Origin: Panulirus ornatus
Lineage: Eukaryota; Arthropoda; Malacostraca; Decapoda; Palinuridae
DNA length: 64,000 bases
Direction: 5' to 3'
NCBI RefSeq assembly: GCF_036320965.1
Contig: NC_092249.1
Coordinates: forward strand, 10,448,498 to 10,512,497
Shown piece after piece: positions 1-15,184 of this stretch. The notes below the pieces were generated by a model, which was not told the DNA's origin, made no database searches, and worked only from the letters and a program-made list of their open reading frames with translations. The position numbers were made by a program, and so were the translations under genes. The stretch's first letter is position 1; every line of letters starts with the position of its first letter.

Positions 1-1759
1 CCTTGCATCACATACAGCACCAACCCACAACCTTACATCACATACAGCACCCACGTACAACCTTATATCATATACAACAACCACCTAAAACGTTACATCA
101 CATACATTACTCACCCACAACCTTATTTTAGATACGGAACCACCCACAACCTTACATCACATACAGCACCCATGTAAAACAAATCACATACAACACCCAC
201 CTATAATCATACATCACATAAAAGACCCACCTACAACCTTACATCATATACAGAACCCATTTACAACCTTAGATCACATACAACACCCAATGCAGGAACT
301 ACCTGCATTAAATCACATATAACACCCACCTACAACCTTACATCACATACAGCACCCACCTTCAATCTTACATCACATACAACACGTATAAACTTACATC
401 ATATACAGCACCCACCTACAACCTTACATCACGTGAATGCACCACCCATATGCAACTTTACATCACATACAACATCCACCTAAGACTTTACATCACCTAC
501 AACACCCACCTACAACCTAATATCGTATACAGCACCCACCTACAACCTTGCATCTCATACAACACTCACATATAGCATTACACTACGTACAGCACTTACC
601 AACAACGTCACATCATATACAGCACCCACCTACATCCTTATATCACTTACAACACCCGCCTAGATCCTTGCATCGTATACAGCACCCACGTACACCCTTG
701 CATCACATTCAACATCCACCTGCAAGCATACATCACATACAGCAACCTACTTGCAACATTACATCAAATGAAACACCCATCTATAACCTTACATCAAACA
801 CAGCACCGACCTACAACCTTACATCCCATATAGCACCCACCTGTAACCTTATATCACATACAACACCCACCTTTAACCTTAAATAACATACATCTATATA
901 CAACCTTATATTACATACAACACCCAACTACACCCTTATCTCAGATACAGCACCTACTTACAACCTTACATCACATACAGCATCCACCTACAACTTTACA
1001 TCACATATAACATCCACCAACAATTTTACATCACATATAACACCCACCTACAACCTTATATCACGTGAATGCAGCACCCATGTACAACCTTACAACATAA
1101 AACACCCACCTACAACCTTCCATCACATATAGCACCTAACCACAACCTTACATCACATAACACCCCTGTACATTACATCACATACAGCACTCACCTATAA
1201 CCTTACATTACAAAGAGCACCCACCTAAAATCTTACATCACATACAGCACCCACCAACAACCTTACATAACATACAACACTCACGTATAACCTTACATCA
1301 GCTAGAGCTTTTACCTTCAATCTTACATGATTATGCAACACCCACCTACAACCTTAAATCACATCCAACACCGACCTAAATCTTGCATCACATAAAACTT
1401 CCACCTACAACCTTACATCACAGAGAACCCACCTACAATCTTACATCACATAAAATAGCCACCAACAACCTTACATCACATACAGCACTCACAATCTTAC
1501 CTTAAATACTGCACTACCCACAACCATCATCTCATATAGCACCCACCTACAACCTTATATCACTTACAGCATCCACATACCTTACATTACATACAACACA
1601 CACCTACAACCTTAAATCACATACAGCACCCACCTACAATCTTACATCACATATAGCACCGACCTATAAACTTATATCAAATACAACACCCACCTACAAC
1701 CTGACAATACATACAGCACCCACCTATAAGCTTTTATCATGTGAATCCAGCTCTCACCT

Positions 1760-3865
1760 ACAGCTTTCCATCACATACAGCACCCACCTACAACCTTATA
1801 TTACATACAACACTCACCTACAACTTTACATCGCATACAGCACCCAACTACAAATATTACATCATATAGAACACCCACCTATAACCTTACATCACATACA
1901 TTACCACCTACAACCTTACATCACATTTTGCACCCATCTCAAACCTTACTTCACACACAGCACCCACCTGTAACCTTATATCACATTCAACACCCACCTA
2001 CAACCTTACATCAAATAGAGCACACACCTACAACTTTACATCACGTAAATGCAGCACCCAACTACAACCTTACCTCACGTGAATGCAGCACCCACATGAA
2101 CCTTATATCACATACAACCTTATATCACCTACATCACCCACCTACAGCCTTACATCATATAAAGCACCCTCCTACAACCTTACATCACATACAACACTCA
2201 CATATAACATTACACTGCACACACCACTTACCTACAACAATACATCATATACAGCACCCACGCACAACCTAACATCACATACAACACCCACTTAGAACCT
2301 TAAATCGTATACAACACCCACCTACACCCTTACATCACATTCAGCACCCACCTACAACCTTAAATCATATACAGCACGCACCTTCAACATTATATATACA
2401 GCACCCACCTACAACCTTACATCACATAGAGCACCCACCTATAACCTTACTTCACATACAACACACACCTTCAACCTTAAATAACATACAACACACACCT
2501 ACAACCTTACATAATATACAACACCCAATTAGAACCTTAAATCGTATACAGCACCCATCTTCACCTTTACATCACATACAACACCCACCTAAAACCTTAC
2601 ATCATAGACAACACCCACTTACAACGTTACATCACATACAGCACCCACCTATAACATTACATGGCATACAGCTCATACTTAAATTACATCACATACAACA
2701 CCCATCTATAACCTTATCATATACAGCACCCACCTACAGCCTTACATCACATACAGCATAAACTTATTACCTTACATCACATACAACATCCACCTACAAC
2801 CTAAAATCACATACAACACCCACCTACAACCTTGTATTACATACAACACCCACCTAAAATCCTTACATCACAAACAGCACCCACCTACGTCACATACAGC
2901 ACCCACCTACAACCTTACATCCCATAAACCATCCACCAAACTTACATCTTGTGAATGCAGCAACCATGTATACCCATACATCACATACAACACCCACCTA
3001 AAACCTTACATCACATACAGCACCCACCTACACCCTTACATCACATACAGCACCCAGCTAAAACCTTACATTACAATCAGCACCCACCTACAACCTTACA
3101 TCACATATAACACCCACCTACAACCTTTCATGGCATACAGCTCCCACTTACAATACTCCACATACAACACCCATCTATAACCTTATATCACATACAACAC
3201 CCACCTACAACCTTATATTACATACATTGCCCACCTATAACCTTATATCACATAAAACACCCAGCTATAACCTTAAATCACATATCACAACCACCTACAA
3301 CCTTACATTATATACTATACCCACCTATAACCTTACGACACATACAGCACTCAGAGAATTTTACATCACATACAGCACTCATCTACAACCTTACATCACG
3401 AGAATGCAGCACCCATGTACAACCTTGCATCACACAACTCCCGCCTACAATCTTACATTACATACAACACACACCTACAACCTTACGTCTCATACCGCAC
3501 CCACACACAATATTAAGTCACATACAACACCCACTTACAACGTTGTATCACATACACCATCCACCAAAAACCTTACATCATATACAGCACCCACCTACAA
3601 CCTTACATTACATACAACACTTACGTATAACCTTACATCATATACAGCACCCACCTACAACCTTATATCACATGAATGCAGCACCCACATACAACCTTAC
3701 ATAACATACAACATCCAGCTACAACCTTACATCACCTACAGCACCCACCTACAAACTTACATTATATACAGAATCCACCTACAATTTTACATCACATACA
3801 ACACTAATATGTAACATTACATCACATACAGCACCCATCTAAAACCTTACAATACATAAAATACT
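1760..3865. repeat. Large satellite block, copy 1 of a ~2-kb duplication
   Basis: This block shows the same order of variant units as 7,240-9,390. Shared landmarks are the TCACACACAG unit (1,951 and 7,463), the TATATCACCTACATCACCC unit (2,121 and 7,489), the ATGGCATACAGCTC unit (2,661 and 8,026), the CTTGTGAATGCAG box (2,946 and 8,301), the CACGAGAA box (3,395 and 8,718) and the CATACACCATC unit (3,551 and 9,085). The offset moves between about 5,323 and 5,538 bp because whole units have been gained or lost. Confidence 0.8.
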
Positions 3866-3939
3866 CACCTATAACTTCAGATCAAATACAGCACCCACCT
3901 ACAACCTCACTTCACATACTACACTCACCTACAACACCC

Positions 3940-4700
3940 ACCTTCAGCCTAAAATCAATACAATATTCAGAGATAGCTTTACATCACATACAGCACCTAC
4001 TTACAACGTTCCATCACATACAGCACCCACGTACAACCTTATATCACATACAACACCCACCTACAACTTTACATCGCATGCAGCACCCAACTACAACTTT
4101 ACATCATATAGAACACCCACCTATAACCTTACATCACATACAACACTCACCTAGAACCTTCCCTTAAATACAGAACCACCCCCAACCTTACATGATATAC
4201 AGCACCTATCTAGAACCTTACTTCACACACAGCACCCACTTACATCCTTACATCACATACAACACCCACCTACAACCTTATTTCACATACAGCACCTACC
4301 TACAACCTTACATGAAGTGAATGCAGCATCCACCAGCAACCTTTCATTACATTCAGGTCCCACCTACATCCTTATATCACATATAACTTTCACGTATAAC
4401 CTTACATTACATACAGCATCTACCTTCAGCCTTGCATCACATACCGCATCTACCTAGAACCTCACATCACATACAACACCCACCTACAACCTTGCATCAC
4501 AGAGCAGCAACCTATAACATCACATACAAACATCCAGCTACAACCTTACATCACTCACAGCACCCACCTACAAACTTACATCATATACAGAATCCACCTA
4601 CAGCCTTACATCACATACAACACTCATATGTAACATTACATCACATACAGCACCCATCTAAAACCTTACAATACATAAAACACCCACCTATAACTTTACA
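3940..4700. repeat. Third, partial copy of the left-end block
   Basis: The run at about 3,995-4,230 (ACTTACAACGTTCC unit, GCATGCAGCACCCAACTAC unit, ATATAGAACACCC unit, CTTAAATACAGAACC unit, CTTCACACACAGC unit) matches the start of both larger blocks (from about 1,770 and 7,240). The later part, 4,530-4,690, repeats 3,700-3,860 with the same CATATGTAACATTAC unit followed by AATACATAAAA. Matches are imperfect but ordered. Confidence 0.6.
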
Positions 4701-5029
4701 TCACATACTGCACCCACCCACAACCTTACATCACCTATTGCACCCACCTAAAACCTTACATCAGATACAGCACCCACGTAAAACCTTACATCGCATACAA
4801 TACCCACCTACGACCTTACTGCACATACAACGCCCAATTACAACCTTACATCACGTGAATGTAGCATCCACATACAAACCTTGTATCAGATACAACATCC
4901 ACCTTCAATCTTACACCACACACAACACTCTCGTATAACCTTACATCACATACAGCACCTACCTTAAACCTTACATCACATACAACACCCACCTATAACC
5001 TTACATCACATACACACCTATTATAACCT

Positions 5030-5420
5030 TACATCATATACACACCAAACCTACACTTGCATCAGTGAATCAACAACCACATATAATCCTCATCACAATA
5101 CCCAACCTACAACCTTACATCACATACAACCACATACAACCTTAATTCATTACACACTACTACAACCCTACACACAAAAACATCACTTATACATTACATC
5201 AATACAGCACCTACTTACAACTTTCCTCACATACAGCACCCACCTACAACCTTACACAAACAAACCACAGACATAAAACCTTACATATATACAGCACCCA
5301 CCTACACCTTTACATCACATACAGCACCCACCCACAACCTTACATGGTATACAGCACCCACTTACAAAATTACATCAAATTCACACCCCTCTATAACCAC
5401 ATACGATATATTCCCACCTC
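5030..5420. repeat. Degenerate satellite patch with clustered indels
   Basis: The unit is still recognisable, but spacing breaks down, with many units of only 20-28 bp, for example between 5,040 and 5,260. Several internal cytosines and adenines appear to be lost one at a time. The flanking array on both sides keeps the 30-bp register much better. This may be local decay or lower base accuracy in the assembly. Confidence 0.55.
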
Positions 5421-7239
5421 AACATTAATTCATATAGCACCGATCTACAACCTTACATCACATACAGCGCCCTGCCACATCATTACATCGTATACAGCAC
5501 CCACCTACAACCTTACATCACGTGATTGCAGTACCAACCAACAACCTTACATCACAAACACCTATCTTAACCTGATATCACATACAACACCCACCTATAA
5601 CCTTACATCACATAAAACACCCAACTCCACAACCTTACACACATACAGCACCCATTTTTTACAACCTTATGTCACATACAACACTTGCGTAAGACCTTGC
5701 AACACATACGACACCTACCTACAACCTTACATCACATATAACACCCAAATACATCTTTATACCACATACCGCACTTACCTACCACCTTAATTACATCGAG
5801 CACCCACCTACAACTGTGCATCCTATACAACACCCAACCACATCCTTACATCGCATACAGCACCCATCAACAACCTTTCATCACATACAACACCCATCTA
5901 TAACCTTTCATCACATACATCACACACCCACAACCGTACATTAGATACATCACCACCTACAACCTTACATCACATACAGCATCCACCTACAACCTTATGT
6001 CACAAAGAGCAACTACCTAAAACCTTACATTACATACAACACCAACCTACAGCCTTACATCACATACAGGCAGCACCATCAGCAACCTCACATCTCATAC
6101 AGCACACACCTACAACCTTATATCACGGATAGCAATCAAGTATAACCATACATCAAATACAGCACTAACCAACAACTTTACATCACAAAGAAACCCACCT
6201 ATAGCCTTACCTCACATACAGTACCCACCCACAACCTTACATTAAATACAGCACCACCTACAACCTTACATCACTTAGAACACCCACCTAAAACCTTACA
6301 TCATATACAACACCCACCTAAGACCTTGCATCACATACAGCACCCACCTAAAACCTTACATCACGTGAATGCAGCACCCACATACAACTTTCTTCCCATA
6401 AAACATCCACTTACAACCTTATATCAAACACCTAATTACAACCTTACATGACATAAAGCACACAACATACAACCCTTCATCAAATACAACACTCAAGTAT
6501 AACCTTACATGACATACAGCACCTACCTACATCCATACTTCACATATAGCACCCACGTACAACCTTACATCACATACAAAACCCACCAACAACCTTACAT
6601 CGTATACAGCATCCACCTACAACCGTACATGATATACAGCACCCACCTACAACCTTATATCGCATACAGCATCTACCTACTACAGTACATCACATCCAAC
6701 ACCCACCTATAACCTTATATCACATGCAGCACCCACCTACAACCTTACATCATATATAGCTCCTACCTATAACCTTATATCACATTCAACACCCACCTGT
6801 AACCTTAAATCACACACAACTCCCACCTACAACCTTATATTGCATACAACACCCATCTACAACCTTTGATCATATGCAGCACCACCTACATAGAGTACTC
6901 AACTACAAACTACATCACATACAACACCCACCTACAACCTTACATCACAAAAAGATCCTTTCTACAGCCTTACATCATATACAGCACCCACCTACAACAC
7001 AACACCCATCTACAACCTTGCATCACATTGAGCACCCACCGACAACCTTATAAGCACCCGCCTTTAACCTTACATCACATACAGCACCAACCCACAACCT
7101 TACATCATATACAGCACCCACGTACAACCTTACTTTACATACAACATCCACCAACAGCTTTACATCATATACAACACCCACCTACAGCCTTACATCAATA
7201 CAACACTCAGGTATAACTTTACATCACATACAACACCTA

Positions 7240-9390
7240 CTTACAACTTTCTATCACATACAGCACCCACCTACAACGTTATATCACATACAACACTCAC
7301 CTACAACTTTACATTGCATACAGCACCCAACTACAAATTTACATCATTTAAAACACCCACCTATAACCTTACATCACATACATTACTCACCTAGAACATT
7401 ACCTTAAATACAGAACCATCCACAACCTTACATCACATATAGCACCCACCTAAAACCTTACTTCACACACAGCACCCACCTGTAACCTTATATCACCTAC
7501 ATCACCCACCTACAACCTTACATCATATAAAGCACCCTCCTACAACCTTACATCACATACAACACTCACATATAACATTACATTGCATACACCACTTACC
7601 TACAACAATACATCATATACAGCACCCACGTACAACCATACATCAAATGCAACATCCACTTAGAACCTTAAATCGTATACAACACCCACCTACACCCTTA
7701 CATCACATTCAGCACCCACCTACAACCTTAAATCATGTACACCACGCACCTTCAACCTTTTATCATATACAGCACCCACCTACAACCTTACATCACAGAG
7801 CACCTACCTATAACCTTACATCACATACAACACCCATCTTTAACCTTAAATAACATAACACATACCTACAACCTTACATAATATACAACACCTATTAGAA
7901 CCTTAAATCGTATACATCACCCATCTTCACTTTTACATCATATACAACACCCACCTACAACCGTACATCATAGACAGCACCCACCTACAATTTTTTGTCA
8001 CATACCGCCCCCCCTAAAACATTACATGGCATACAGCTCACACTTACACTACATCACATACAACACCCATCTATAACCTTATATCACATACAGCACCCAC
8101 CTACAGCCTTACATCATATACAGCATACAACCTTACATGACATACAACCTTACATGACATACAACACCCACCTACAACCTTACATTACATAAAACACCCA
8201 CCTAAAACCTTACGTCATAAACAGCACCCACCTACAACCCTACGTCACATACAGCACCCACCTACAACCTTACATCACATACACCATCCACCAAACTTAC
8301 ATCTTGTGAATGCAGCACCGATGTATAACCATACATCACATACAACACCCACCTAAAACCTTACATCACATACAGCACCCACCTACACCCTTCCATCACA
8401 TACAACACTTACGTATAACCTTATATCACATATAGCACCCACCTACAACCTTACATGGCATACAGCTCCCACTTACAATATTACTCCACATACAACACCC
8501 ATCTATAACCTTATATCACATACAACACCCACCTACAGCCATATAATACATACATCACCCACCTATAACCTTATATCACAAAACACCCAGCTATAACCTT
8601 AAATCACATTCCACACCACCTACAACCTTACATTGTATACAATACCCACCTACAACCTTTCGACACACAGCACTCACAGAAACTTACATCACATACATCA
8701 CCCCTCTACATCCTTGCATCACGAGAAGGCAGCACCAATGTACAACCTTGCATCACATGCAACACCCACCTACAGCATTACATCACATACAGCACCCAAC
8801 TACAACTTTACATCACACACAACTCTTACGTATAACCTTACTCATATAGAGCACCCACCTACAACCTTACATCATGTGAATGCAGCACCCACATACAACC
8901 TTACATCACATACAGCACAAACCTATAACCTCATTACATACAACACCCATCTACAACCTTAAATCACATACAACTCCCGCCTACAACCTTACATTACATA
9001 CTACACCCACCTACAACCTTACATCTCATACCGCACCCACATACAACATTGTCACATACAACATCCACCTACAACTTTTTATCACATACACCATCTATCA
9101 AAAACCTTACATCATATACAGGACCCACCTACAACCTTACATTTCATACAACACTTACGTATAACCTTACATCATATACATCACCCACCTACAACCTTAC
9201 ATCACGTGAATGCAGCACCCACATACAACCTTACATCACATACAATATCCAGCTAAAACTTACATCACCTACAGCAGCAACCTACAAGCTTACATCATAT
9301 ACAGAATCCACCTACAACCTTACATCACATACAACACTCATATGTAACAATACACATACATACAGCACCCATCTAAAACCTTACATTGCA
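7240..9390. repeat. Large satellite block, copy 2 of a ~2-kb duplication
   Basis: This is the partner of 1,760-3,865 with the landmarks in the same order. It lacks about 144 bp that copy 1 has near 2,000-2,110, a stretch with two adjacent box units. It carries about 210 extra bp near 8,740-8,950. Both differences are close to whole numbers of units, which fits slippage or unequal exchange in register. A third related block begins near 3,940 and runs to about 4,700. Confidence 0.78.
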
Positions 9391-11309
9391 TACAGCACCC
9401 ACCTATAGCCTTACATCACATACAGCACCCACCTACAGCTTTACATCACAAACATCAACTTACAACCTTACACCACATACAACACCCACCAACAACCTTA
9501 CATCAAATACAGCACCCACCACAACCTTACATCACTTGAATGCAGCACCCACCTACAACCTTACATTACATACAACAACCACCTACAACCTTACATCACA
9601 TGCAGCACCTACCTACAACCTTACATTACATACAACACATACGTATAACCTTACATCAAATACAGCACCCATCTACAACCTTACATCACATACAACACCC
9701 ACCTAGTACCTTACATCGTATACAATACCACCTACACCCTTACATCACATACAGCACCCACCTACAACCTTAAATTACGTGAATGCAGCACCCTGTACAA
9801 CCTTACATCACACAAAACACCCACCTACAACATTGAATCACATACAACGCCCATCTACAACCTTACATCCCATACAGCACCTACGTACAATATCACATCA
9901 CATACAACACTCACCTATAACCTTACATTACATATAGCACCCACCTACAGCCTTACATCACATACAGCACCAACCTACAACCTTATATCACATGCAACAC
10001 TCACGTATAACTTTACACCATATAGAGCATTTACCTACAGCCTTACAGGAAATACAGCATCCACCTACAACCTTACATCACATACAGCACCCACCTATAA
10101 CCTTATATGATAGACAACACCCACCTAAAACCTTGCCTCACATATAGCACTCACCTACAACCTTACATCACGTGAAGTCAGCACCCATGTACAACCTTAC
10201 ATCATATAACACCCATCTAGAACCTTACATCACATACAACACCCACTTACAACCTTATATTACATACAGCACCCACGTACAATATTATATCACATACAAC
10301 ACTCGCCTACAGCCTTACGTTACATACAGCACCAATCTACAACCTTACATCACATACAGCACCTACCTACAATCTTATATGGCATACAGCACCCACTTAC
10401 AGCATAACATCACATACAACACCCATGTATAACATTACATCACATACAGCACCTACCTAATCCCTTCCGACACATACAGCACCCACCTATAACCTTTTAT
10501 CACGGGAATGCAGCACCCACCTACAAACTTACAAGACATACAACACCCGCCTACAACCTTACATCACATACAACACCCACCTACAACCTTACATCACTTG
10601 CAATACTCAAGTAGAACCTTACATCTCGTACAACACCTACTTACACCTTTCCATCATATCCAGCACCCACATACAACATTACATCACATACAACACCTAC
10701 CTACAACCTTACATCACATACAACACCCGCCTACTACTTTACATCTTATAAACACCCACCTATAACCCTACATAATTACTCACCCACAACCTTACAATAA
10801 ATACAGAACCACCCAAAACTTTACATCACAAACAGCATTCATCTAAAACCTTATATCACATACAGAACCCATCTAACAACTTTACATCACCTACAACACC
10901 CATCTACAACCTTATATCACATACAGCACCTACCTACAGCCTTGCGTCATATACAGCACCCTCCTTCAACCTTATATTACATACAACACCCACCTAAAAC
11001 CTTATATCATATACAGCACCCACCTACAACCTTTCATCATATGATTGCACCACCCACCTACAACCTTACGTCACTTTAATGCAGCACCCACATACAACCT
11101 TATATCACATACAACATCCACTTACAAACATAAATCACATACAGCGCCCACCGACAACTTTACATTAAATACAGCACCGACAACGTACAACCTTACATCA
11201 CGTGAATGCAGCACCCACATACAACCATATATTACATGCAACATCCACCTACAACTTTATATCACATACAACACCCACCTACAACCTTACATCACATACA
11301 GCACCCACC

Positions 11310-11545
11310 TACAACCTTACATCACGTACAACACTTACGTATAACCTTATATCACGTACAACACGTACGTATAACCTTACATCATGTACAGCACCAACCT
11401 ACAACCTTACATCGTATACAGCACCAACCTACAAACTTATTTCACATAAAACACTCACATATAACATTACATCACATACAGCACCTACCTACAACTTTAC
11501 ATAACATACAGCACCCAACTACAACCTTGCATCACATAAAACACC
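11310..11545. repeat. Duplicated block with ACACGTACGTATAA unit, copy 1
   Basis: This ordered run contains ACACTTACGTATAA, then ACACGTACGTATAA (11,361), then two CAGCACCAACC units and an ATAACATTACATCA unit. The same run reappears 1,470 bp downstream at about 12,780-13,020 (ACACGTACGT at 12,831). ACGTACGT is itself an 8-bp palindrome and is rare elsewhere in the array, so it is a good tag. Confidence 0.8.
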
Positions 11546-12183
11546 CACCTAGAACCTTACATGGTATACAGCACCCACCTACAACCTTACATCACATATA
11601 GAACCTACCAAAACCTTACATCACATACAGCACCCACCTACAACCTTACATCACATACAGCTGCCACGTTCAACTTTACATGGCATGCAGCACCCACTTA
11701 CAACATTACATCACATACAACACCCATCAATAACCTTACATCACATACAACACCCATCTACAACCTTCTATCACATAGAACACCCAACTACAACCTTATA
11801 TCACATACAGCACTCACGTACAATATCGCATCACATACAACACTCACCTATAACCTTACATTACATGCACCAACCACCTACAACCTTACATCACATTCAG
11901 CACCCAACAACAACCTTACATCACATACTGCACCACCTACAATCTTACATGGCATACAGCACCCACTTACAGCATTACATTACATACAACACCCATCTAT
12001 AACACTACATCACATACAGCACCCTCTTACAACACATACATTACCCACGTATAACCTTTTATCACGGGAATGCATCACCCACCTACAAACTTGCATCACA
12101 TACAACACCCACCTACAACCTCACATCACATACAACACCCACCTACAACCTTACATCACATACAACACCCAACTACAACCTTA

Positions 12184-12264
12184 CATCACATACAACACCC
12201 ACCAACCTTACATCACATACAACACCCACCAACCTTACATCACATACAACACCCACCAACCTTA
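12184..12264. repeat. Three perfect 27-bp units
   Basis: Three consecutive units have lost three bases, so that ACCCACCAACCTTACATC replaces the usual ACCCACCTACAACC context. The period is exactly 27 bp and the copies are identical. This marks a very recent local expansion of a deletion variant inside an otherwise diverged array. Confidence 0.9.
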
Positions 12265-12399
12265 CATCACATACAACACCTACTTACAACTTTTCATCAC
12301 ATACGGCACCCACCTACAACCTTACATCACATACAACACCTACCTACAACCTTGCATCATATACAGTATCCACCTACTACTTTGCATCTGATAAACATC

Positions 12400-12775
12400 C
12401 ACCTATAACCTTGCATAGCATACATTACTCACCAAAAACAGCACCCATCTAAAACCTTACATCACATACAGAACCCACCTATAACCTTACATTACTTAAA
12501 ACACCCATCTACAGCCTTAGATCACATACAGCACCTACCTACAGCCTTGCATCATATACAGCACCCACTTACAACCTTATATCACAACACCCACCTAAAA
12601 CCATATATCAAGTACAGCACCCACCTACAACTTTACATCATGTGAATGCACCACCCACTACACCCTTACATCACTTTAATGCAGCACACATATATCACAT
12701 ATAACATCCACTTACAACCATACATCACATACAGCTCCCAACTACAACCTTACATTAAATACAGCACCCACCACC
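12400..12775. repeat. Satellite block around twin boxes, copy 1
   Basis: The run goes from a CATAGCATACATTACTCACC unit, through a CAGCCTTAGATCACATAC unit, to a CATGTGAATGCACC box. Just downstream is a CACTTTAATGCAGCACAC variant with ATATATCACATATAAC. The same order appears at 13,031-13,449 and, more diverged, at 10,745-11,200. Copy 1 lacks about two units present in copy 2 after CATTACTCACC. Confidence 0.78.
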
Positions 12776-12779
12776 CACC

Positions 12780-13035
12780 TACAACCTTACATCACGTACA
12801 ACACTTACGTATAACCTTATATCACGTACAACACGTACGTATAACCTCACATCATGTACAGCACCAACCTAGAACCTTACATCGTATACAGCACCAACCT
12901 ACAAACTTATTTTACATACAACAGTCACATATAACATTACATCATCTACAGCACCTACCTACAACTTTACATAACATACAGCATCCAACTACAACCTTGC
13001 ATCACATAAAACACCCACCTAGAACCTTACCTATA
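12780..13035. repeat. Duplicated block with ACACGTACGTATAA unit, copy 2
   Basis: This is the partner of 11,310-11,545 at an offset of 1,470 bp, with few substitutions (for example ATAACCTCAC against ATAACCTTAC after the tag). It sits between two copies of a second duplicated block (12,400-12,775 and 13,031-13,449), so larger segments have been copied more than once in this neighbourhood. Confidence 0.8.
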
Positions 13036-13449
13036 CCCTTGCATAGCATACATTACTCACCTAAAACCTTACAGTAAATACAGAACCACCCAAAACCTTC
13101 CATCACAAACAGCACCCATCTAAAACCTTACATCACATACAGAACCCACCTATAACCTTACATTACCTACAACACCCATCTACAGCATTAGATCACATAC
13201 AGCACCTACCTACAGCCTTGCATCATATACAGCACCCACTTACAACCTTATATCACATACAACACCCACCTAAAACCATATATCAAATACAGCACCCACC
13301 TACAACTTTACATCATGTGAACGCACCACCCACCTACACCCTTACATCACTTTAATGCAGCACACATATATCACATATAACATCCACTTACAACCATACA
13401 TCACATACAGCTCCCAACTACAACCTTACATTAAATACAGCACCCACCA
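13031..13449. repeat. Satellite block around twin boxes, copy 2
   Basis: This is the partner of 12,400-12,775. It contains the CATGTGAACGCACC box near 13,314 and the CACTTTAATGCAGCAC variant near 13,348, then the same TTAAATACAG run into ACCCACCACTTGCAACC. An intact CACGTG box follows at 13,465, as it does at 14,672 after the same ACCACTTGCAACC unit. Confidence 0.78.
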
Positions 13450-13979
13450 CTTGCAACCTTACATCACGTGAATGCAGCACCCACATACAAACTTATATCG
13501 CATACAACATCCACCAGAAACTTATACTACATACAACACCCACCTACAGCCTTACATCACATACAGCACCCACCTACAGCCTTACATCACAAACAACACT
13601 TATATAACCTTACATCAAATACAGTACCCACCTACAACCTTCCATCGCGTGAATGCAGTACCCACATACAAACATCACATACATCATCCACCTACAACCT
13701 TACATCATCTACAGCGCCAACCTAGAAACTTAATTCACATATAACACACATATAACATTACATCACATACAGCACCTACCCAAAACTTTACATAACATAC
13801 AGCACCTAACTACAACTTACAGCCTTACATCACATAAAAAGCCCACCTAGAACCATACATCGTATACAGCACCCACCTACAACCTTACATCACATACAGA
13901 GCCTACCTACAACCTTACATAACATACAGCACCCACCTACAACCTTACGTCACATACAGCTACCACGTTTAACCTTACA

Positions 13980-14560
13980 TGGCATGCAGCACCCACTTAC
14001 AACATTACATATAACATCCATTTATAACCTTACATTACATACAGCACTCACCTACAACCTTACATCACATAAAACATCTACCAACAACCTTACATCACTT
14101 ACATCACCCACCTTCAATCTTACATCACGTGAATGCAGCACCCATGTACAACCTTTCATCACATGCAATACCCACCTACAACCTGAGATCACATACAATA
14201 CCCATATACAAGCTTACATCACATACAGCACCCACCTACAACTTTACATCATATACAACACCCGCCTGTAACCTTACATCACATACTTCACTCACACTCA
14301 ACCTAACATTACCTACAAAAAGACCCAAAACCTTATATCACATACAGCACCCATTAAAAGCTTACATCACATACAACACCTACCTAAAACCTTACATCAT
14401 ACACAGCACCCACCTACAGCATTACATCACATACAGCACCCACTACAACCTCACATTACATAGAACACCCACCTACAACCTTACATCAGATACAGCACCT
14501 ACCTACAGCCTTGCATCGTGTACAGCACCCACCTACAACCTTACATCACGTTAATGCAGC
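13980..14560. repeat. ~1.2-kb higher-order unit, copy 1
   Basis: The block runs from a GGCATGCAGCACCCA unit, through the CACGTG box at 14,126 and an ACCTGAGATCACATAC unit, to an ACAAAAAGACCC unit. A matching order begins near 15,185, with its box at 15,335, which is 1,209 bp away. The two copies share rare variants such as CCGCCTGTAACC/CCACCTGTAACC and the ACTTCACTCAC/ACTTTACTCAC unit, so they are copies of one ancestral segment. Confidence 0.8.
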
Positions 14561-15184
14561 ACCCACATACAACCTTATATCATATAACATCCATTTATAA
14601 CCATACATCACATACAGCGCCCACCTACAACCTTACATGAAATACAGCACCCACCACTTGCAACCTTACATCACGTGAATGCAGCACCCACATACAACCT
14701 TATATCACATACAACATCCACCATAAACTGTGTTACATAAAACACCTACCTACAACCTTACATCACATACAGCAACCACCTACAACCTTATATCACAAAC
14801 ACTTACGTATAACCTTACATCATATACAGCACCCACCTACAACCTTACATCACGTGAATGCAGCACCCACATACAAACATCATATACATCATCCACCTAC
14901 AACCTTATATCATGTACAGCATCAAGCTACAAACTTAATTCACATACAACACACATGTAACATTACATCACATACAGCGCTACTTACAACTTTATATAAC
15001 ATACAGCACCTAACTACAACCTACAACCTTACATCATATAAAACGCCGACCTAGAGCCTTACATCGTATACAGCACCCACCTACACCCTTACATCACATA
15101 CAGAACCTACCTACAACCTTACATCACATACAGCACCCACCTACAACCTTACGTCACATACAGCTGCCACGTTCAACCTTACAC

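Noticed and set aside
5344..5790. A gene in the degenerate patch and its right flank
   Set aside because: The sequence is still recognisable satellite with the same ten-residue periodicity; no new domain appears.
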